Source: Neoarius graeffei (taxonomy: Eukaryota; Chordata; Actinopteri; Siluriformes; Ariidae). Taken from it: a DNA stretch of 64,000 bases. The stretch is from NCBI RefSeq assembly GCF_027579695.1, contig NC_083587.1, positions 8,124,001 through 8,188,000 on the forward strand. Direction: 5' to 3'. The notes beneath the pieces were generated by a model that ran no database searches, was not told where the DNA came from, and saw only the letters and a program-made list of their open reading frames with translations. This document shows positions 1-12,130 of the stretch, in pieces; positions within the stretch are counted from its first letter, which is position 1; the number at the start of each line of letters is the position of its first letter. Made by a program: the position numbers and the translations under genes.

Positions 1-3000
1 CTTCCTTTTCTTTCTGATAGGCAGCAGCAGCTTTGTTGAAATTTCTACAAAGACTGCCATTTGCCACATCATGCTTTATGTCTCCCTTTTTGAAGAATTC
101 TAGGGCAGACCTTTTTCGTGAGTGCAGGCCATACCTGACGGTTTGCATGGCACTGAAGGTTGGGATGTTCATCCTAGCTGATCTAATGTCAATGATGTCA
201 CCCATTGTATTAAAGGATGACTCTACCATGGGTCCATGGAAGCAGCTCAGGCATGCTCTGACTATCTGGCAAAGGGCAGGATACTTGCTGCTTTCAATGA
301 TGAGTCTCCACCACTCATCAATCTTTTCTCCTTCGAATGCCTTCAGGCTCCCATCCCGTTGATATCGATGAACCTCCAAGGGCAAACTTTCTCTCTGCTT
401 TACAGAAAGAAATGGGTCCAGGTGTTTTCCCAGCATTGTCATGGCTTTAGCTGTCAAACTGTGGCCTCTAGCTGTCAGATCAATGGCAGACATTGCTCTC
501 AAAAGTCTGTTGTCAAGAGGTAGCCTCTTCTGCATGTGTTTTGCACACTGGACATAGGCCGCTGATGCATTTTGTAGGAACTCTGCAACACTCTGGTCTT
601 CTTTGTGAGATGCCTTGATAATTTCCTCTACTCCTGGCCCAACAAACATGTCCTTTGGTGCAAGAAACTGGCCCTCCTGAGTCTCCAGGTTAAAAGACTT
701 GAGCTGCTTTGCAGTCTTCCCAACCAAATACTCAGGTTTGACAAAGCAGGCAAGGAAGTCTCTGAAAACTTGTTCTTGTCTGTCATGCAGTATATGGATC
801 ATGGGATCACGTGACTGGAACAGGCACACATACTCCTTCAACAGCGGCAGAACTGCAACAAAGAACTTCATTGTCAGTAGAGTCTTCTCAGCCCGAACAA
901 TCAGCTTCATGGCAATGCGTTCCTTCCGTCTTTGCCCATCATATGTCAACTTCTTTTGACCAAGTTTCTGCCAGATTTCTTTTATATGTGACATGCCTTG
1001 GGGAGAGACCCTTCTGTCAGCGAGGATTTTCCTTACAGTTGCCTGGTAAAGGTTTCTGTCTGCAGGTCCAAGGAAACTGTAATAGAATATTTTGAAGGCA
1101 TCCAGCATTCCCATGTTGCCTTTGCACACATCGTAACAGGAAAGCCACCTGTGGTTGAGGAAGTGCTCTGGCTGGGTAAATTTGATCCCCATAATGAGGC
1201 AAATTTCCTCCAGAAATTGACGAAGGTCTGGAGACCACTTGACATTGTTGTGTAGATTGGACTGCAGATGTTCTGCCCAGTTTTCAAATGGTTGGCAAAA
1301 TTTTTTGCATGCATTATGCATGTGGTGACAAGAGTCACCATCTACATTCAGCAACTGAGGAGCTTCAAATCCTTGTCTCTACTCCAGTCTTGCTTCCCCT
1401 CATACCGTAACACTGCAAGAAACCATTAATATGGATACAACATTGTTCCATGGGATGTTATGTTCAACAAACATGGAGTCCAGCTCTTGAAAGAGACTCA
1501 GCGAGTCAACTCGGATGACAGACAGTGATGCCAAGTGTTCCACAACAACAGCCTTCCTCTGGTGGGAGTAGAAACTTGCAAGGATAGCAAGCACTCTATG
1601 ATCATTGTTGCTGGTGCTTTCATTGATATTCAGAGAAAATGGGGTCGTCTTGAGTGAACTGATGGTTTCATCTTGGAATCTCTTGGCTAGACCAAAGCGC
1701 ATCTTGTAGGATGATGTTGTTCTCTCCAGGTTCAAGTGATTCAGGGCCTTCAGGTCTTTGGCTAGTTCCCTTGCTGTGTCCATTATTATGGGTGCCATGG
1801 CTAGAGCCAGGGAATATTCAGCGACCAGGCCAAGTACCAGAGCCTAAACAGAAAATATATTAAATTCAAAATGAATTAGATTTAAACTTGTAATCTCTTT
1901 TGTATTGAGGGGTATGTAACATCAAAACATTAACTGATAGCAGATGAATTAAACAGTTAACCAAATTAAGCTATATGACAGATCCTAAAACATTTTTTAA
2001 ACTACAAATGAGGCATTAAAACCTGATAGCAGGAATAAGAACGACTCATAATTGTACACTTTTGAATAATATTGTTAATTGGGACAACATAGGAATTACG
2101 ATGCAGTTATCCAGTCTATTTCATCTTAAATTTGTATTTGCCATAATTAAAGGTCATTTGACATAATAGATAAATGTAGGGATACATGTCTGCAGGAGAG
2201 GATACATTGTACACATAAACACAATGAGAACCAACACCAAAAGCCAATATTAAATATATATAAATTTTTCAGCTTTAAGCATCTGTGTGAGAAAAATGTA
2301 ACAGCATGTACAAACAAGGTCTTTGTATTCTTAAATCATTGAAATGGTGTACTATATGAGAAAAATTACCAGGCAACTAATTTGACTGTATATTTCCCCA
2401 AGTGTCAATCCAATTACTATTCAAACTGATATGGCTAGCCTGAGTATAATCTAAACACTGAAAAAAATCTTTACATTTCAGTTTTTTCCCTCAATGTTAC
2501 ACACACACACACACATATATATACCATATAGTCTCAAAATAGGTCAGGGCCTTTAGTCTATAGACTACCTTGGTAAAGGTTTTTTCGTTAAATATAGTGA
2601 CAAACCTCGGAATGTGTCTTCCTGTCTGCTAGTGGTACCAATGGTTTTGATGTTGCTGCGCCCAGCCTGGTGATTTGTGTTGACAGCGGTGCTGCTGCCC
2701 CATCACTAGTTGGAGTTCATAATGCTGACCCCAAAGAATAGTTTGTCTGTCGTATGGCGACTTTAGCGGCATGTTTCTTCCTTTTCGCAGCGTGGTCAAT
2801 TAGTGCAATGCATACGCGAGATCCGTAGTTGATTACCTCCTTGCAGTAGAGGCACTGTGCTTTCCCCGCCACATCACATTTTGCGATGTAGTCACCCAGC
2901 TTCTCGGAAACCTCCTGCGTATTTTGTCCAACTTTAATCATGAGAGTCACAGTTTTCTCCAACCAAGACCACCGAAATCTATTTCGCACATCTTTATCGA

Positions 3001-3043
3001 TTTCTTTCACTAACGCTTCATTCTCTTTAGTGATGAGCTTCAT
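1..3043 (-). pseudogene. hAT transposase, two or more exons, decayed
   Basis: Exon 1 runs 3043-2606 (146 codons, phase 0). It carries a BED-like zinc finger with the sequence AQCLYCKEVINYGSR followed by LIDHAAKRKKH. Exon 2 starts at 1843 after a TTTAG acceptor and contains LNINESTSNNDHR, a hAT core motif. From about 1340 down to the window start the frame continues to a hAT C-terminal dimerisation region: EWWRLIIESSKYPAL lies near 320-270, followed by a MVESSFNTMGDI-like segment. hAT transposases bind terminal repeats through the BED finger and dimerise through the C-terminal region. Damage seen: an in-frame TGA at 2717-2719 in exon 1 and a frame change near 1385 between the middle and C-terminal parts. 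It could be a domesticated hAT-derived gene that later died, but the terminal repeat at 3431 favours a transposon copy. Confidence 0.7.
1844..2605 (-). other. Intron of the hAT transposase
   Basis: Minus-strand GT donor (GTTTGT) after codon GAG at 2606 and TTTAG acceptor before 1843; both flanking exons are phase 0. The 762 bp between are AT-rich with a short CA/TA microsatellite at about 2501-2522 and no other recognisable content. Confidence 0.5.
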
Positions 3044-3596
3044 TGTTGCATGACAATGAGGCCGCAGAGTGTTTCACAGACCGTTCGCCATGTGCTATCG
3101 ACCGTAAATGTATTGCGATCCCTGATTTGTTATCCAGCTTATCAACTGATAAGTAGGTCGACTTTCAACCAATCACAAAGTGCCTTCTATCGAAAACCGT
3201 GATGACCTAAACTCAACTGCAGACTTTGCTGCTCATAGCCTGGACTGGTTGGTACACTGAGTAATTGACGCTTGTGCCACGCCTTTAGTAGACCAGGGCC
3301 GGAGTGAATTGTCTCACCCCCTCCCCCCATACACACATTTTTTATACTGAATTTACACAATTCACAAGAATGACCCAATCAGCCTCCAAATCTGCGGAAT
3401 TCCGCGGATCCACGGACAATTCTCATCCCTGAGAACTTCAGTACCTCACCGTGAATTTGAAATTGAATTAAAACAGATCTGTAATAAATATTTTGTTCAT
3501 CTTTCTGGTGTGTGTTGTAGTAAATAAAATAAACCTGTGTGTGAAAATTATTTTACTGAACGCATCATGTTCAACAGAATGAATGCATAGGTTTCA

Positions 3597-5176
3597 TTAA
3601 AATACACAGTAAATAAAAGAATCACATTTATGGAATGTCTTGAAAAAGTGCCACTTGTCTGGGGACAGTTTCAGACCGTAGTCTTTGAGCCGATTAAGCA
3701 CTTTAAGCAATCTGGTCTCATGCTCTTCTAATGTCTCTGAGAAGACAATGAGATCATCCAGAAAGACTAGGACTTCGTTCAGGTGTAAATCTCCCACACA
3801 TTGCTCCATAAGCCTCTGAAAAATGCTTGGTGCATTTGTTACACCTTGAGGCATCCAGTTAAACTCCCAGAAGCTTAGAGGGCATACAAGAGCGGTCTTG
3901 TGTTTGTCTTCCTCAGCAACCTCTACTTGGTAGTAGCCCGACTTCAGGTCCATGACAGAGAACCATTGTGTGCCACTAAGAGCAGAGAAGGTGTCTTCAA
4001 TGTTGGGAAGAGCATAGGCATCTTTCACTGTTCGCATGTTCAATTTTCTGTAGTCAACACAAAGCTGAATTTTTCATTTTTCTTTTTGACAACAACAATG
4101 GGTGATGCGAATGGGCTCTCTGACTCTCTGATGATTCCAGCGTCTAGCAGCTCTCAGAGGTGTTGTTTGACAGCTTCTCTGTTGGAGGGGTGAATGGGCC
4201 TGGGTCTCTCTCTAAAGGGAGTGCCGTCCTGGAGGCGGATGTGGTACTTGACGGCAGATGTATGGCCATAGGACAGGTCATCAACAGGAAAGATCTCCGG
4301 CATGTTGTTCAGCTTTTCTGTGATTCGTTTCTTCCACTCTTTTGGAATGGGGGAATCTTCCAGGTTGAAACTCAGTCCATCGTTCTGAGACTGGGGGATG
4401 TCAGACACTGTTCCATGTGGTTCGGGTGGCATCACATACTGCGCTACCATCACCTGAGCTATCACCTGCTTTGTATGCAGCATGACGTTTCGGTCGGTCA
4501 CATTCCTCAGGACAGTGGGGATCTTGCTTGATGATCTGTGTGGAATTTCTTGAAGGGCACTCTCAACGAACATGCCTCCTGGCAATGAAGACGTTTCAGG
4601 GGACTCGACCACAAAGAGTGAGCGTGGAGAGTTCTTCCTCATCCTGACATCACCCAAGACAGACACTGTTTTCTGAGCTTCACATTTTCTTTTTAGTTTT
4701 GCATTCTTCTGATGGACCAGAACAGGGTTGGGGACATTCAAACAGCAAGCAGCAATATGGCCATCCTCACCACACTTAAAGCAGAACCAAGGCTTAGGGA
4801 AATGAGGAGTGTCATGTCGAGGCATGGAGGCATTTGCGACCATGCAGCTGGCTTCAACGTGATTTATGCTTGGCTGTGAGTTCATGTCATTCCTAATGGA
4901 CAGAGTGGCAACCTGTTTGCGCAGCTCGGATATCTCACTAAGCAACCTCTGTGTATCATTTTGTTTCTTTTCAACAGGTACTTCAGTGTTGCTGTAACAG
5001 GTGGGTAAGCCATATACTGTGTGGGCATGTGCAATGGCTTTTGAGCTTCCCATATGCTTTTTCATCCTATCCATTTTAGCTGAACAGCGGTCTTCTTCAG
5101 TTCTAAGCAGGAGCAGCAATTTGGGGAAAGGTGGAGGACTGTTCTTTTTCTGCTCAAGCTGGAGGCTGATAAGCAA
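3597..5176 (-). mobile_element. Gag C-terminus, protease linker and RT part of the PNMA-like Ty3 fossil
   Basis: Near 4800-4720 a CCHC knuckle (CFKCGEDGHIAACC) marks the nucleocapsid. Near 4290-4160 a conserved pre-RT segment reads VKYHIRLQDGTPFRERPRP. Reverse transcriptase motifs follow at about 4040-3640, including VMDLKSGYYQVEV, MPQGVTNAPSIFQ and the catalytic FLDD box. No RNase H or integrase is visible after this, so the element ends prematurely. This is a decayed relic, best assigned to Ty3/Gypsy but not to a named clade. Confidence 0.7.
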
Positions 5177-5211
5177 GGAGTGGTCCCAGCACCCTCTGCA
5201 AAACTTTCAGA

Positions 5212-7070
5212 TTAAGTGTTTGTCTGAATCTTCAAAGTGGACTCCCCCTCTAGAAATGACTTTTGTCAGGACGTCTGAAGTCTAAACAAGTAATCTGATG
5301 GCTTCTCTCCAGCATTTTGGTTCGTGCTCAAGAACTTTGCAAACAGCTGCTCTCCATCCTCTACAACACCAAAAGCTGACTCAAGATGATTAACATATGC
5401 ACAAGGGGTTGACATGGTCCCAAGTGGCTTTACCATGTCAGCGGCTGGGCCAACCAGACTGTCTAGAACCTTCTTCACCTTCTGTGAGTCTGTGACATAA
5501 AGGTCACTAAGAAGCAGCTCAACTTGAGTTTTCCATGCTTCATAATCTACTTCGCCGTTTAGCTTCGGAACTCTTCCTGAGAAGGTGCGGATTTTAGTCT
5601 AGCTTGTGTATGGTGGTGCAGAATCATTCTGGATAACATGATCGACAACTACTCTTTGGATGCTTGGAGGATTAATGACATCATTGGCAAGGCTCAGTGG
5701 GCTGTACCCAGTGGAGTTGGCGCTCAAAGGGGGAACTCCAGACATGAAAGAGCAACTGTTGCACTGCGTGCTCATGCTCTGAGTGGCTTTGACATCCATG
5801 CTGGTCTCAGTGTGTGATATGGGGCTGTCTCTGGGGGTGGGGATGCTGTCTGTTCTCTCAGAAGTCTCTGACTGAATCAATCTGACTGAATTCTGGGTGA
5901 ATCCCATCACCCAATCAAGCATCCAGCCAGAGCAGGTCATGATATATTTTTTTACCATATTAACATGCCATTGTGTGTTATGCCTGATGTAAAGACTCTC
6001 GTCTCTGCGAGCCTACCACACAGATTTAATACTTGTCATTTTTAGGGCATACCTAATAACGTGTTTTCTTTCTCTCTCTCTCTTCCCCCCCATCTGTCCC
6101 TCTGAGTTACATGTTGATCCTGGGATTGAGATGCTGGCCTCTTCTGCCCCTCGGACCTGCTTGATCCATCCTGGTGCCCTGTGTCTGGTCGGAGTTTTAT
6201 CGCCCCACTCCTGTGAAGGACGGCCCCATGAGGACAGTTGAGGGTTATACCTGTTAAAACTGTTAATATTATAGTCAGGCTGTCTGTTGTTGCCCAAATG
6301 AGGATGGGTTCCCTTTTGAGTCTGGTTCCTCTCGAGGTTTCTTCCTCATGTCGTCTGAGGGAGTTTTTCCTTGCCACCGTCGCCACAGGCTTGCTCATTG
6401 GGGATAGATTAGGGATAAAATTAGCTCATGTTTTAAGTCATTCAAATTCTGTAAAGCTGCTTTGCGACAATTTTATTGTTAAAAGCGCTGTACAAATAAA
6501 CTTGATTTGATTTGACTGAATCCGTCTAAGCTCTCCTTCCAGGATGCTGGCATATCCTGATGTGGCACTGCCACCTATGGCACTCAATTCTTCTAGGTAC
6601 TGTCGGGCAAGCTCTTTGCCCACATCTTCTTGGCATATGTCTCTCACTGTTCTAACATGCCATAAAGTGGTTGGGTCATTGGGACTGGGTATATGGCCAA
6701 GGGTATCTGGGTTGATCATAGTTATTGGGTTTTCTGAAGCATAAACTATTAATACCCTGCAATTAGGTTGATTGGGCTCATCAGGAACTCTAATGCATTT
6801 TGAAATCTTTCCATTTTGTTCAAGAAAGCTATAATTAGCAAAATTTTTCATCAGTGCATATTTGATCGACATCTGCTACTATCAAGCAGCATTGTCCATG
6901 TACTTTATAACGGTTGCAAAGATCCATGTTTAACTAAGGTGAGCACTATTTTCAAGTAGTCTAGTTCACTAGAAATATTTTTACAGTGAGGTGTGGTCAC
7001 AGGGGTGTGGTACGTGGTCTTAAAACCATTTAACCAATCTCCTGGCTGGCTCGCCAAACTTCTGTTGGAT
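5212..7070 (-). repeat. Leader+gag unit A (tandem copy)
   Basis: Direct-repeat partner of 7071-8660. Both begin near GGATTAAGTGTTTG or a close variant and end in the leader with CCAATCTCCTGGCTGGCTC. Unit A is longer because of the L2 insertion at 5879-6513. Encoded residues include the gag segments VKKVLDSLVGPAADMVKPL and MINPDTLGHIPSPN. Part of a fossil retroelement. Confidence 0.75.
5879..6513 (+). mobile_element. 5'-truncated L2-type LINE, 3' UTR only
   Basis: The insert is flanked by a 9-bp target duplication GACTGAATC at 5870-5878 and 6514-6522. The 3' end has the typical fish L2 tail: AAAGCTGCTTTGCGACAA near 6455 and AAAAGCGCTGTACAAATAAA, then TTGATTTGATTT. No coding region remains. 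The uninterrupted sequence is seen in the sister gag unit around 7733. Confidence 0.75.
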
Positions 7071-8660
7071 TAAGTGTTTGACTGAATCTTCAAAGTGGAC
7101 TCCCCCTCTAGAAATGACTTTTGTCAGGACGTCTGAAGTCTAAACAAGTAATCTGATGTCTTCTCTCCAGCATTTTGGTTCGTGCTCAAGAACTTTGCAA
7201 ACAGCTCCTCTCCATCCTCTACAACACCAAAAGCTGACTCAAGATGATTAACATATGCACGAGGGGTTGACGTGGTCCCAAGTGGCTTTACCATGTCAGC
7301 GGCTGGGCCAACCAGACTGTCTAGAACCTTCTTCACCTTCTGTGAGTCTGTGACATAAGGGTCATTAAGAAGCAGCTCAACTTGAGTTTTCCATGCTTCA
7401 TAATCTACTTCGCCGTTCAGCTTTGGAACTCTTCCTGAGAAGGTGTGGATTTTAGTCTGGCTTGTGTATGGTGGTGCAGAATCATTCTGGATAACATGTT
7501 CTACAACTACTCTTTGGATGCTTGGAGGATTAATGACATCATCAGCAAGGCTCAGTGGGCTGTACCCAGTGGAGTGGGTGCTCAAAGGGGGAACTCCAGA
7601 CATGAAAGAGCGACTGTTGCACTGCGTGCTCATGCTCTGAGTGGCTTTGACATCCATGCTGGTCTCAGTGTGTGATATGGGGCTGTCTCCGGGGGTGGGA
7701 ATGCTGTCTGTTCTCTCAGAAGTCTCTGACTGAATCCATCTAAGCTCTCCTTCCAGGATGCTGGCATATCCTGATGTGGCACTACCACCTATGGCACTCA
7801 ATTCTTCTAGGTACTGTCGGGCAAGCTCTTTGCCCACATCTTCTTGGCATATGTCTCTAACTGTTCTAACATGCCATAAAGTGGTTGGCTCATTGGGACT
7901 GGGTATATGGCCAAGGGTATCTGGGTTGATCATAGTTATTGAGTTTTCTGAAGCATAAACTATTAATACCCTGCCATTAGGTTGATTGGGCTCATCAGGA
8001 ACTCTAATGCATTTTGAAATCTCATCTCATCTCATTATCTCTAGCCGCTTTATCCTGTTTTACAGGGTCGCAGGCAAGCTGGAGCCCATCCCAGCTGACT
8101 ACGGGTGAAAGGCGGGGTACACCCTGGACAAGTCGCCAGGTCATCACAGGGCTGACACATAGACACAGACAACCATTCACACTCACACCTACAGTCAATT
8201 TAGAGTCACCAGTTAACCTAACCTGCATGTCTTTGGACTGTGGGGGAAACCAGAGCACCCGGAGGAAATCCACATGGACACGGGGAGAACATGCAAACTC
8301 CGCACAGAAAGGCCCTCGCCGGCCACGGGGCTCGAACCCAGACCTTCTTGCTGTGAGGCGACAGCGCTAACCACTACACCACCGTGCTGCCCCATTTTGA
8401 AATCTTGCCATTTTATTCAAGAAAGCTATAATTAGCAAGATTTTTCATCAGTGCATATTTGATCGACACCTGCTACTATCAAGCAGCATTGTCCAAGTAC
8501 TTTATAACAGTTGCAAAGATAAATGTTTGACTAAGGTGAGCACTATTTTCAAGTAGCCTAGTTCACTAGAAATATTTTTACAGTGAGGTGTGGTCAAAGG
8601 GGTGTGGTACGTGGTCTTAAAACCATTTAACCAATCTCCTGGCTGGCTCCCCAAACTTTC
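7071..8660 (-). repeat. Leader+gag unit B (tandem copy)
   Basis: Second copy of the leader and gag segment, adjacent to the LTR. It carries an uninterrupted PNMA-like gag stretch of about 270 residues at about 7124-7933 and a SINE insertion at 8023-8393. Units A and B are similar over their shared length but clearly diverged. Confidence 0.75.
8023..8393 (-). mobile_element. tRNA-derived SINE
   Basis: A 371 bp minus-strand SINE flanked by a 12-bp target duplication ATTTTGAAATCT at 8011-8022 and 8394-8405. On the minus strand it opens GGGGCAGCACGGTGGTGTAG (A box region), has a GGTTCGAGCCC-type B box, and ends GATAATGAGATGAGATGAG. Same family as 24214, 37720, 46161 and 48547. Confidence 0.9.
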
Positions 8661-9922
8661 TGTAACCTGCATGACAAGGGAAGGGCCTGTGCTTGTGCAG
8701 GAACAGTCTAATTCTAAGTTCTAGGTTCTAGAGGAGACTGGTTTAGGTTAGGCTAGACCACAATCAATTACTCACCCCAAACAACACACAACACTCACTG
8801 GTATAAGGATAAAAAAAAAAAACAAATATTTATTTAGACAATAAGTTAAAGAGAATATAAGTAATTTACTCTGTGCAAATTATCAATCATGTAACCAGTA
8901 TTCTAAGTGCAGTTAGTAAAGGTGTCAATATGAAGAATAAATAACATGTCAATACAAAGAATCTATTTGTGTTTTAACTAGGTTAGTAAAGGTCTCAATG
9001 TTGAGAATAAATAGCCACTCTATTTATCAATAACTATTTAAAGACTTATTTAATTCCTACTAAAAATCTATTTAACTCAGTTAAATTATTAAGTTGTGAA
9101 TGGTAAGCTACTTTTGTTTCCTAGGGTTTTCTATGTGATACAAGTGTACCCAAAACACTGTTAAATTGTTACTAGATGTAAAAAAAAAAAACCAAAACCC
9201 TGTATCAATACCAATACACTATTAGTGCCGGCACTAGAGTTCTAAATAACAAATTAAAGAAATGAATGAAACAAACAAAATATTAAATAAAACCCAATTG
9301 AGATCTCAAAAACAAACAAACAAAAAAAAACTAAATCAAAATAAGCCTAAAGAAAACTGATTGCACCCAAAAAAATGAAATTAAAATAAGAAGAATAGAG
9401 TGGGGATGTTAAATGTGTGGCTCAGTCCAATTTCCGATCCAAGTCTGCGTATTGTGTTCAAATTTGATCTTGACACAGTCACAGGGCAAGGGATGGTGGC
9501 AAGTAGCTAAGGGAGATCAGCCACAGGAGATGTGAGGAGGCATGCAAGGGGGAATGGTAACACAAGAGAGATGGGGGCCACAGGTGGGGGACTCCAAGGT
9601 ATCCACAGATGAAGACGACAGTGACACAGGGTTTCCAGGTGTCCAAAAAAAAAACAGTCCGGATATCTGCTCTTAATCAAGATCTCCAACAATCTCAGGG
9701 TCTTGATTATAGATAAGCATAGATTAGATGTCAGTCTCTCTCTCTCTCTCTCGGTATCAAAGGTAATCGTGTCTATCCAGTTTCTCGATTTCAAGTCTGG
9801 TTTTAAAGCGGCAGTTCTTATTATTATTTGAGGAAACACTCTCGCACACGCTCTAGGGGCTATCAGCAAACTCTCAGTACACCAGAATGGGTTAGGGGCA
9901 TCTAAAAATCATATGGGTTACA
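8661..9922 (-). mobile_element. LTR (1.26 kb) of the PNMA-like Ty3 fossil
   Basis: The ends are perfect 7-bp inverted repeats TGTAACC and GGTTACA with TG..CA termini. It sits directly upstream, on the minus strand, of the gag leader. The interior is AT-rich with A-runs. An open frame of 120 codons (9507-9869) falls inside and is kept in both arms, but nothing supports it as a gene. The mirror copy is 62739-63995. The LTR call rests on ends plus position; the second LTR of this element is not in the window. Confidence 0.6.
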
Positions 9923-10440
9923 TAAGCTTGCTCAAAAGTAGCCTTCAGTTGAAATATATTATTTCACAGGCCTAGATTTTCATATATTTTTTCACCAGCC
10001 AGCCGGACTAGTTACCTTCCAAAGTAACTAGCCAAACAGAAAATCAACTCGCCAAAATTTGTTCATGTGTAAATTTTACTTCTGTCAAAAATAACACAAA
10101 AGAGAGTAGTTACCATTGTTCATGACTAATGTGCATTTATTTCAAGACCCGAGTATTTTGATACTGTTGTTAAATACATAAATGAGAACAATACAGAGCA
10201 CCATAATATCAACAAATAATAATATATTGGAAAACTTGGCAACTTGGTGTATGAGTATTGAAAACAAATATACTTACTATCATGACTATAGCACCCAAAA
10301 TATGTCCAACATGCTTTCTGTATTTAACCATTTATGAGAGAGAAAGCATTAGGAGCTTCATATTGACTAGGAATCAACTTGAAAAAGTAAATTATTCAAT
10401 AAAAATTGTATCACAGCCAAGGCCTACCCTGCTCCCACAT
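9923..10440. other. AT-rich stretch, nothing recognised
   Basis: Sequence between the LTR and a relic zinc-finger exon. It includes a short inverted pair, CTAGTTACCTT and AAGTAACTAG, near 10007-10032. No coding signal or known repeat was identified. Confidence 0.4.
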
Positions 10441-10571
10441 TTGCTTATAAGTCCTTTGTCGTTCCTCCTTCTTGTATGCGTTATCTCGTATGCCCTTTTC
10501 TCCTCTTCAGACCGAGGTCACTTTGTCCCCGTCTCTGGCGGTTTCTGTACACCTTTCAGAAAATTCCACAT
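10441..10571 (-). pseudogene. Relic first exon, TTF/ZNF862-like (hAT-derived) protein
   Basis: Minus-strand ATG at 10571 opens MWNFLKGVQKPPETGTKRPR then SEEEKRAYE. A later frame in the same exon reads ERQRTYKQMWEQGRPWL, which resembles the start of ZNF862/KIAA-type proteins with a TTF zinc finger and a hAT core. A frame change separates the two parts. No downstream exon is recognisable before the LTR. Mirror copy at 62090-62220. The family call is from memory of the motif and is tentative. Confidence 0.35.
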
Positions 10572-10740
10572 CGCAACATAACTTTGGCAGATGTAGATGT
10601 AAACAACAAAAACGTGTTTAAATGGGTGATAATGTGGCCACATCGATTGAATTTGATAACGTGATTACTGCGATATTCAGCGAGATGCATGATATGCATG
10701 CGCAGTTGTGAAAAAACCGACAGCCTGACTCGTACACGAT

Positions 10741-11478
10741 GTGATTCAGAATTCTGCTAAACCTGATGAGAGACACCAGCTTAATAGAATTGAAGAATGT
10801 GTTAAGGACATTAGGCACTGGATGCTGATTAATTTCCTTCTGCTTAACCCTGACAAGACTGAAGTACTTGTACTCGGACCACATGCAGCTAGAAGTAAGT
10901 TTTCTGATTCCACAGTAACTCTGGATGGCCTTTCTGTTTCTTCACATACAGCAGTAAAAGACCTCAGGGTGATTATTGACCCCAGTCTTTCATTTGAAAA
11001 TCATATTGATAACATTACCTGGATAGCTTTCTTTCATCTCAGAAATATTGCTAAGATAAGAAATTTAATGTCACTACATGACGTGGAAAAAACTAGTTCA
11101 TGCTTTTGTTACCTCCAGGTTGGATTATTGTAATGTCTTACTGTCTGGATGTTCCAATAAGTGCATACACAAGCTCCAGTTAGTTCAAAATGCAGCAGCA
11201 AGAGTCCTTACTCGAACTAGAAAATATGACCACATCAGCCCTGTCTTATCCACACTGCATTGGCTCAATCAAATTTCATATTGATTATAAAATGCTACTA
11301 TTGACCTTTAAAGCACTGAATAGTCTCGCGCCACAGTACCTGAGTCAACTTCTGGTCCTCTATGACCCGCCACGCCTACTTAGATCAAAAGGTGCAGGCT
11401 ATCTGCTGGTACCTCATATAGTCAAGGTTACATCAGGGGGCAGAGCCTTTTCTTACAAAGCCCCACAGTTATGGAACA
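10741..11478 (+). mobile_element. L2-clade LINE, reverse-transcriptase C-terminal fragment
   Basis: Translated segments follow the usual order for the end of an L2/Maui-type ORF2: IRHWMLINFLLLNPDKTEV, then [66 protein letters not shown] and FKALNSLAPQYL, ending KAPQLWNSLP. The segments lie in two frames, so the copy is dead. It is truncated at both ends: it starts at a junction near 10741 and is cut by a SINE piece at about 11480. Mirror copy at 61183-61920. Confidence 0.8.
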
Positions 11479-11479
11479 G

Positions 11480-11629
11480 CCTTCCAAGTACCCAGAGCAC
11501 CCAGAGGAAACCCACACAGGCATGGGGAGAACATGCAAACTCCACACTGAATGGCCCCCCTCCGCCAATGGGCTCAAACCTTCTTGCTGCGACGTGATAG
11601 TGCTAACCACCACGCCACTGTGCCACCCA
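11480..11629 (-). mobile_element. SINE head fragment
   Basis: On the minus strand it begins GGGTGGCACAGTGGCGTGGT and includes the conserved TTTGCATGTTCTCCCC-type core (seen in plus as GGGGAGAACATGCAAACTCC). Tail and clear target duplication are missing. The 11630-11792 stretch after it holds an A16 run and otherwise nothing recognisable. Confidence 0.7.
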
Positions 11630-11792
11630 CTTTTGACCTCAAACGCAAATGTCTTCAGTGTATGGCAAAAAAAAAAAAAAAACACAACAGAATTGGCCAT
11701 GCTGTTCCAATACTTTTGGGCTTGCAGCTGGAAATACTGTCAGAGCTGTTGCTATCAAAAATGAATCACTACATTCTGAGCAGCTTTGAGAG

Positions 11793-12104
11793 TGGTGTGG
11801 TGGTGTAGTAGTTCGCACTGTTACCACACAGTAAAATGGTTCCAGGTTCGAACTTCATGGCTAACGGGGGCCTTTCTGTGTGGAGTTTACATGTTATCTG
11901 TGTGGAATTCCTCTGGGTGCTCCAGTTTCCTTTCACAGTTCAAAGACATGCAGATGAGGTAAAAATAACCAGCCACTGGGGTTGCACAAGCCAGTGCATA
12001 TTAGTGCTATTCCCAAGACTGAGTACATTGTATCCGGTGTTTGGGGGTGGGAAGCTATGCCAAATCAAATATGCGGCTCATGGGAGCAGCTGAAAGAAGC
12101 AGAC
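11793..12104 (+). mobile_element. tRNA-derived SINE with RTE-like 3' tail
   Basis: The head has GTGGTGGTGTAGTAG and a B box GGTTCGAACTT near 11852-11862. The core GCCTTTCTGTGTGGAGTTTA follows, then an alternative tail including CACTGGGGTTGCACAAGCCA and CCAAATCAAATATGCGGCTC, which I associate with fish SINEs that share an RTE-type LINE end. Degraded. Mirror copy at 60552-60863. Confidence 0.65.
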
Positions 12105-12130
12105 TCTACTTACTAATCTGTTTAAAAATC

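Larger units (their letters stand above)
1..3431 (-). mobile_element. hAT DNA transposon, 5' part; far end outside window
   Basis: The right boundary is a hAT-type terminus: read on the minus strand the element starts CAGGGATGAGAATTGTCCGT at 3431. The next eight bases, 3432-3439, are the candidate 8-bp target duplication, but the partner copy would lie left of the window. Inside is a two-exon, BED-finger plus hAT-dimerisation coding region on the minus strand. About 390 bp of untranslated leader separates the terminus from the start codon at 3043. The family is a plain cut-and-paste transposon. The coding region has decayed, so this copy cannot make its own transposase. Confidence 0.75.
3440..9922 (-). 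mobile_element. Ty3/Gypsy fossil with PNMA-like gag, partial
   Basis: On the minus strand the order is LTR (8661-9922), leader, gag, a second leader+gag unit, gag C-terminus with a CCHC knuckle, then the start of pol. The gag segment with VDYEAWKTQVELLLNDPYV matches the capsid N-lobe style shared by PNMA/ZCCHC12 genes and the Ty3-like elements they came from. The downstream LTR is not in the window. The element is clearly broken in many places and carries an L2 LINE tail (5879-6513) and a SINE (8023-8393). Age: old, judging by nested insertions and general decay. The 3440-3596 stretch is unassigned AT-rich sequence that may be element or flank. Confidence 0.7.

Noticed and set aside
9507-9869. 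120-codon open frame conserved in both arms
   Set aside because: It lies inside the presumed LTR, has low-complexity RERERER and no recognisable domain. Conservation is explained by the recent arm duplication.
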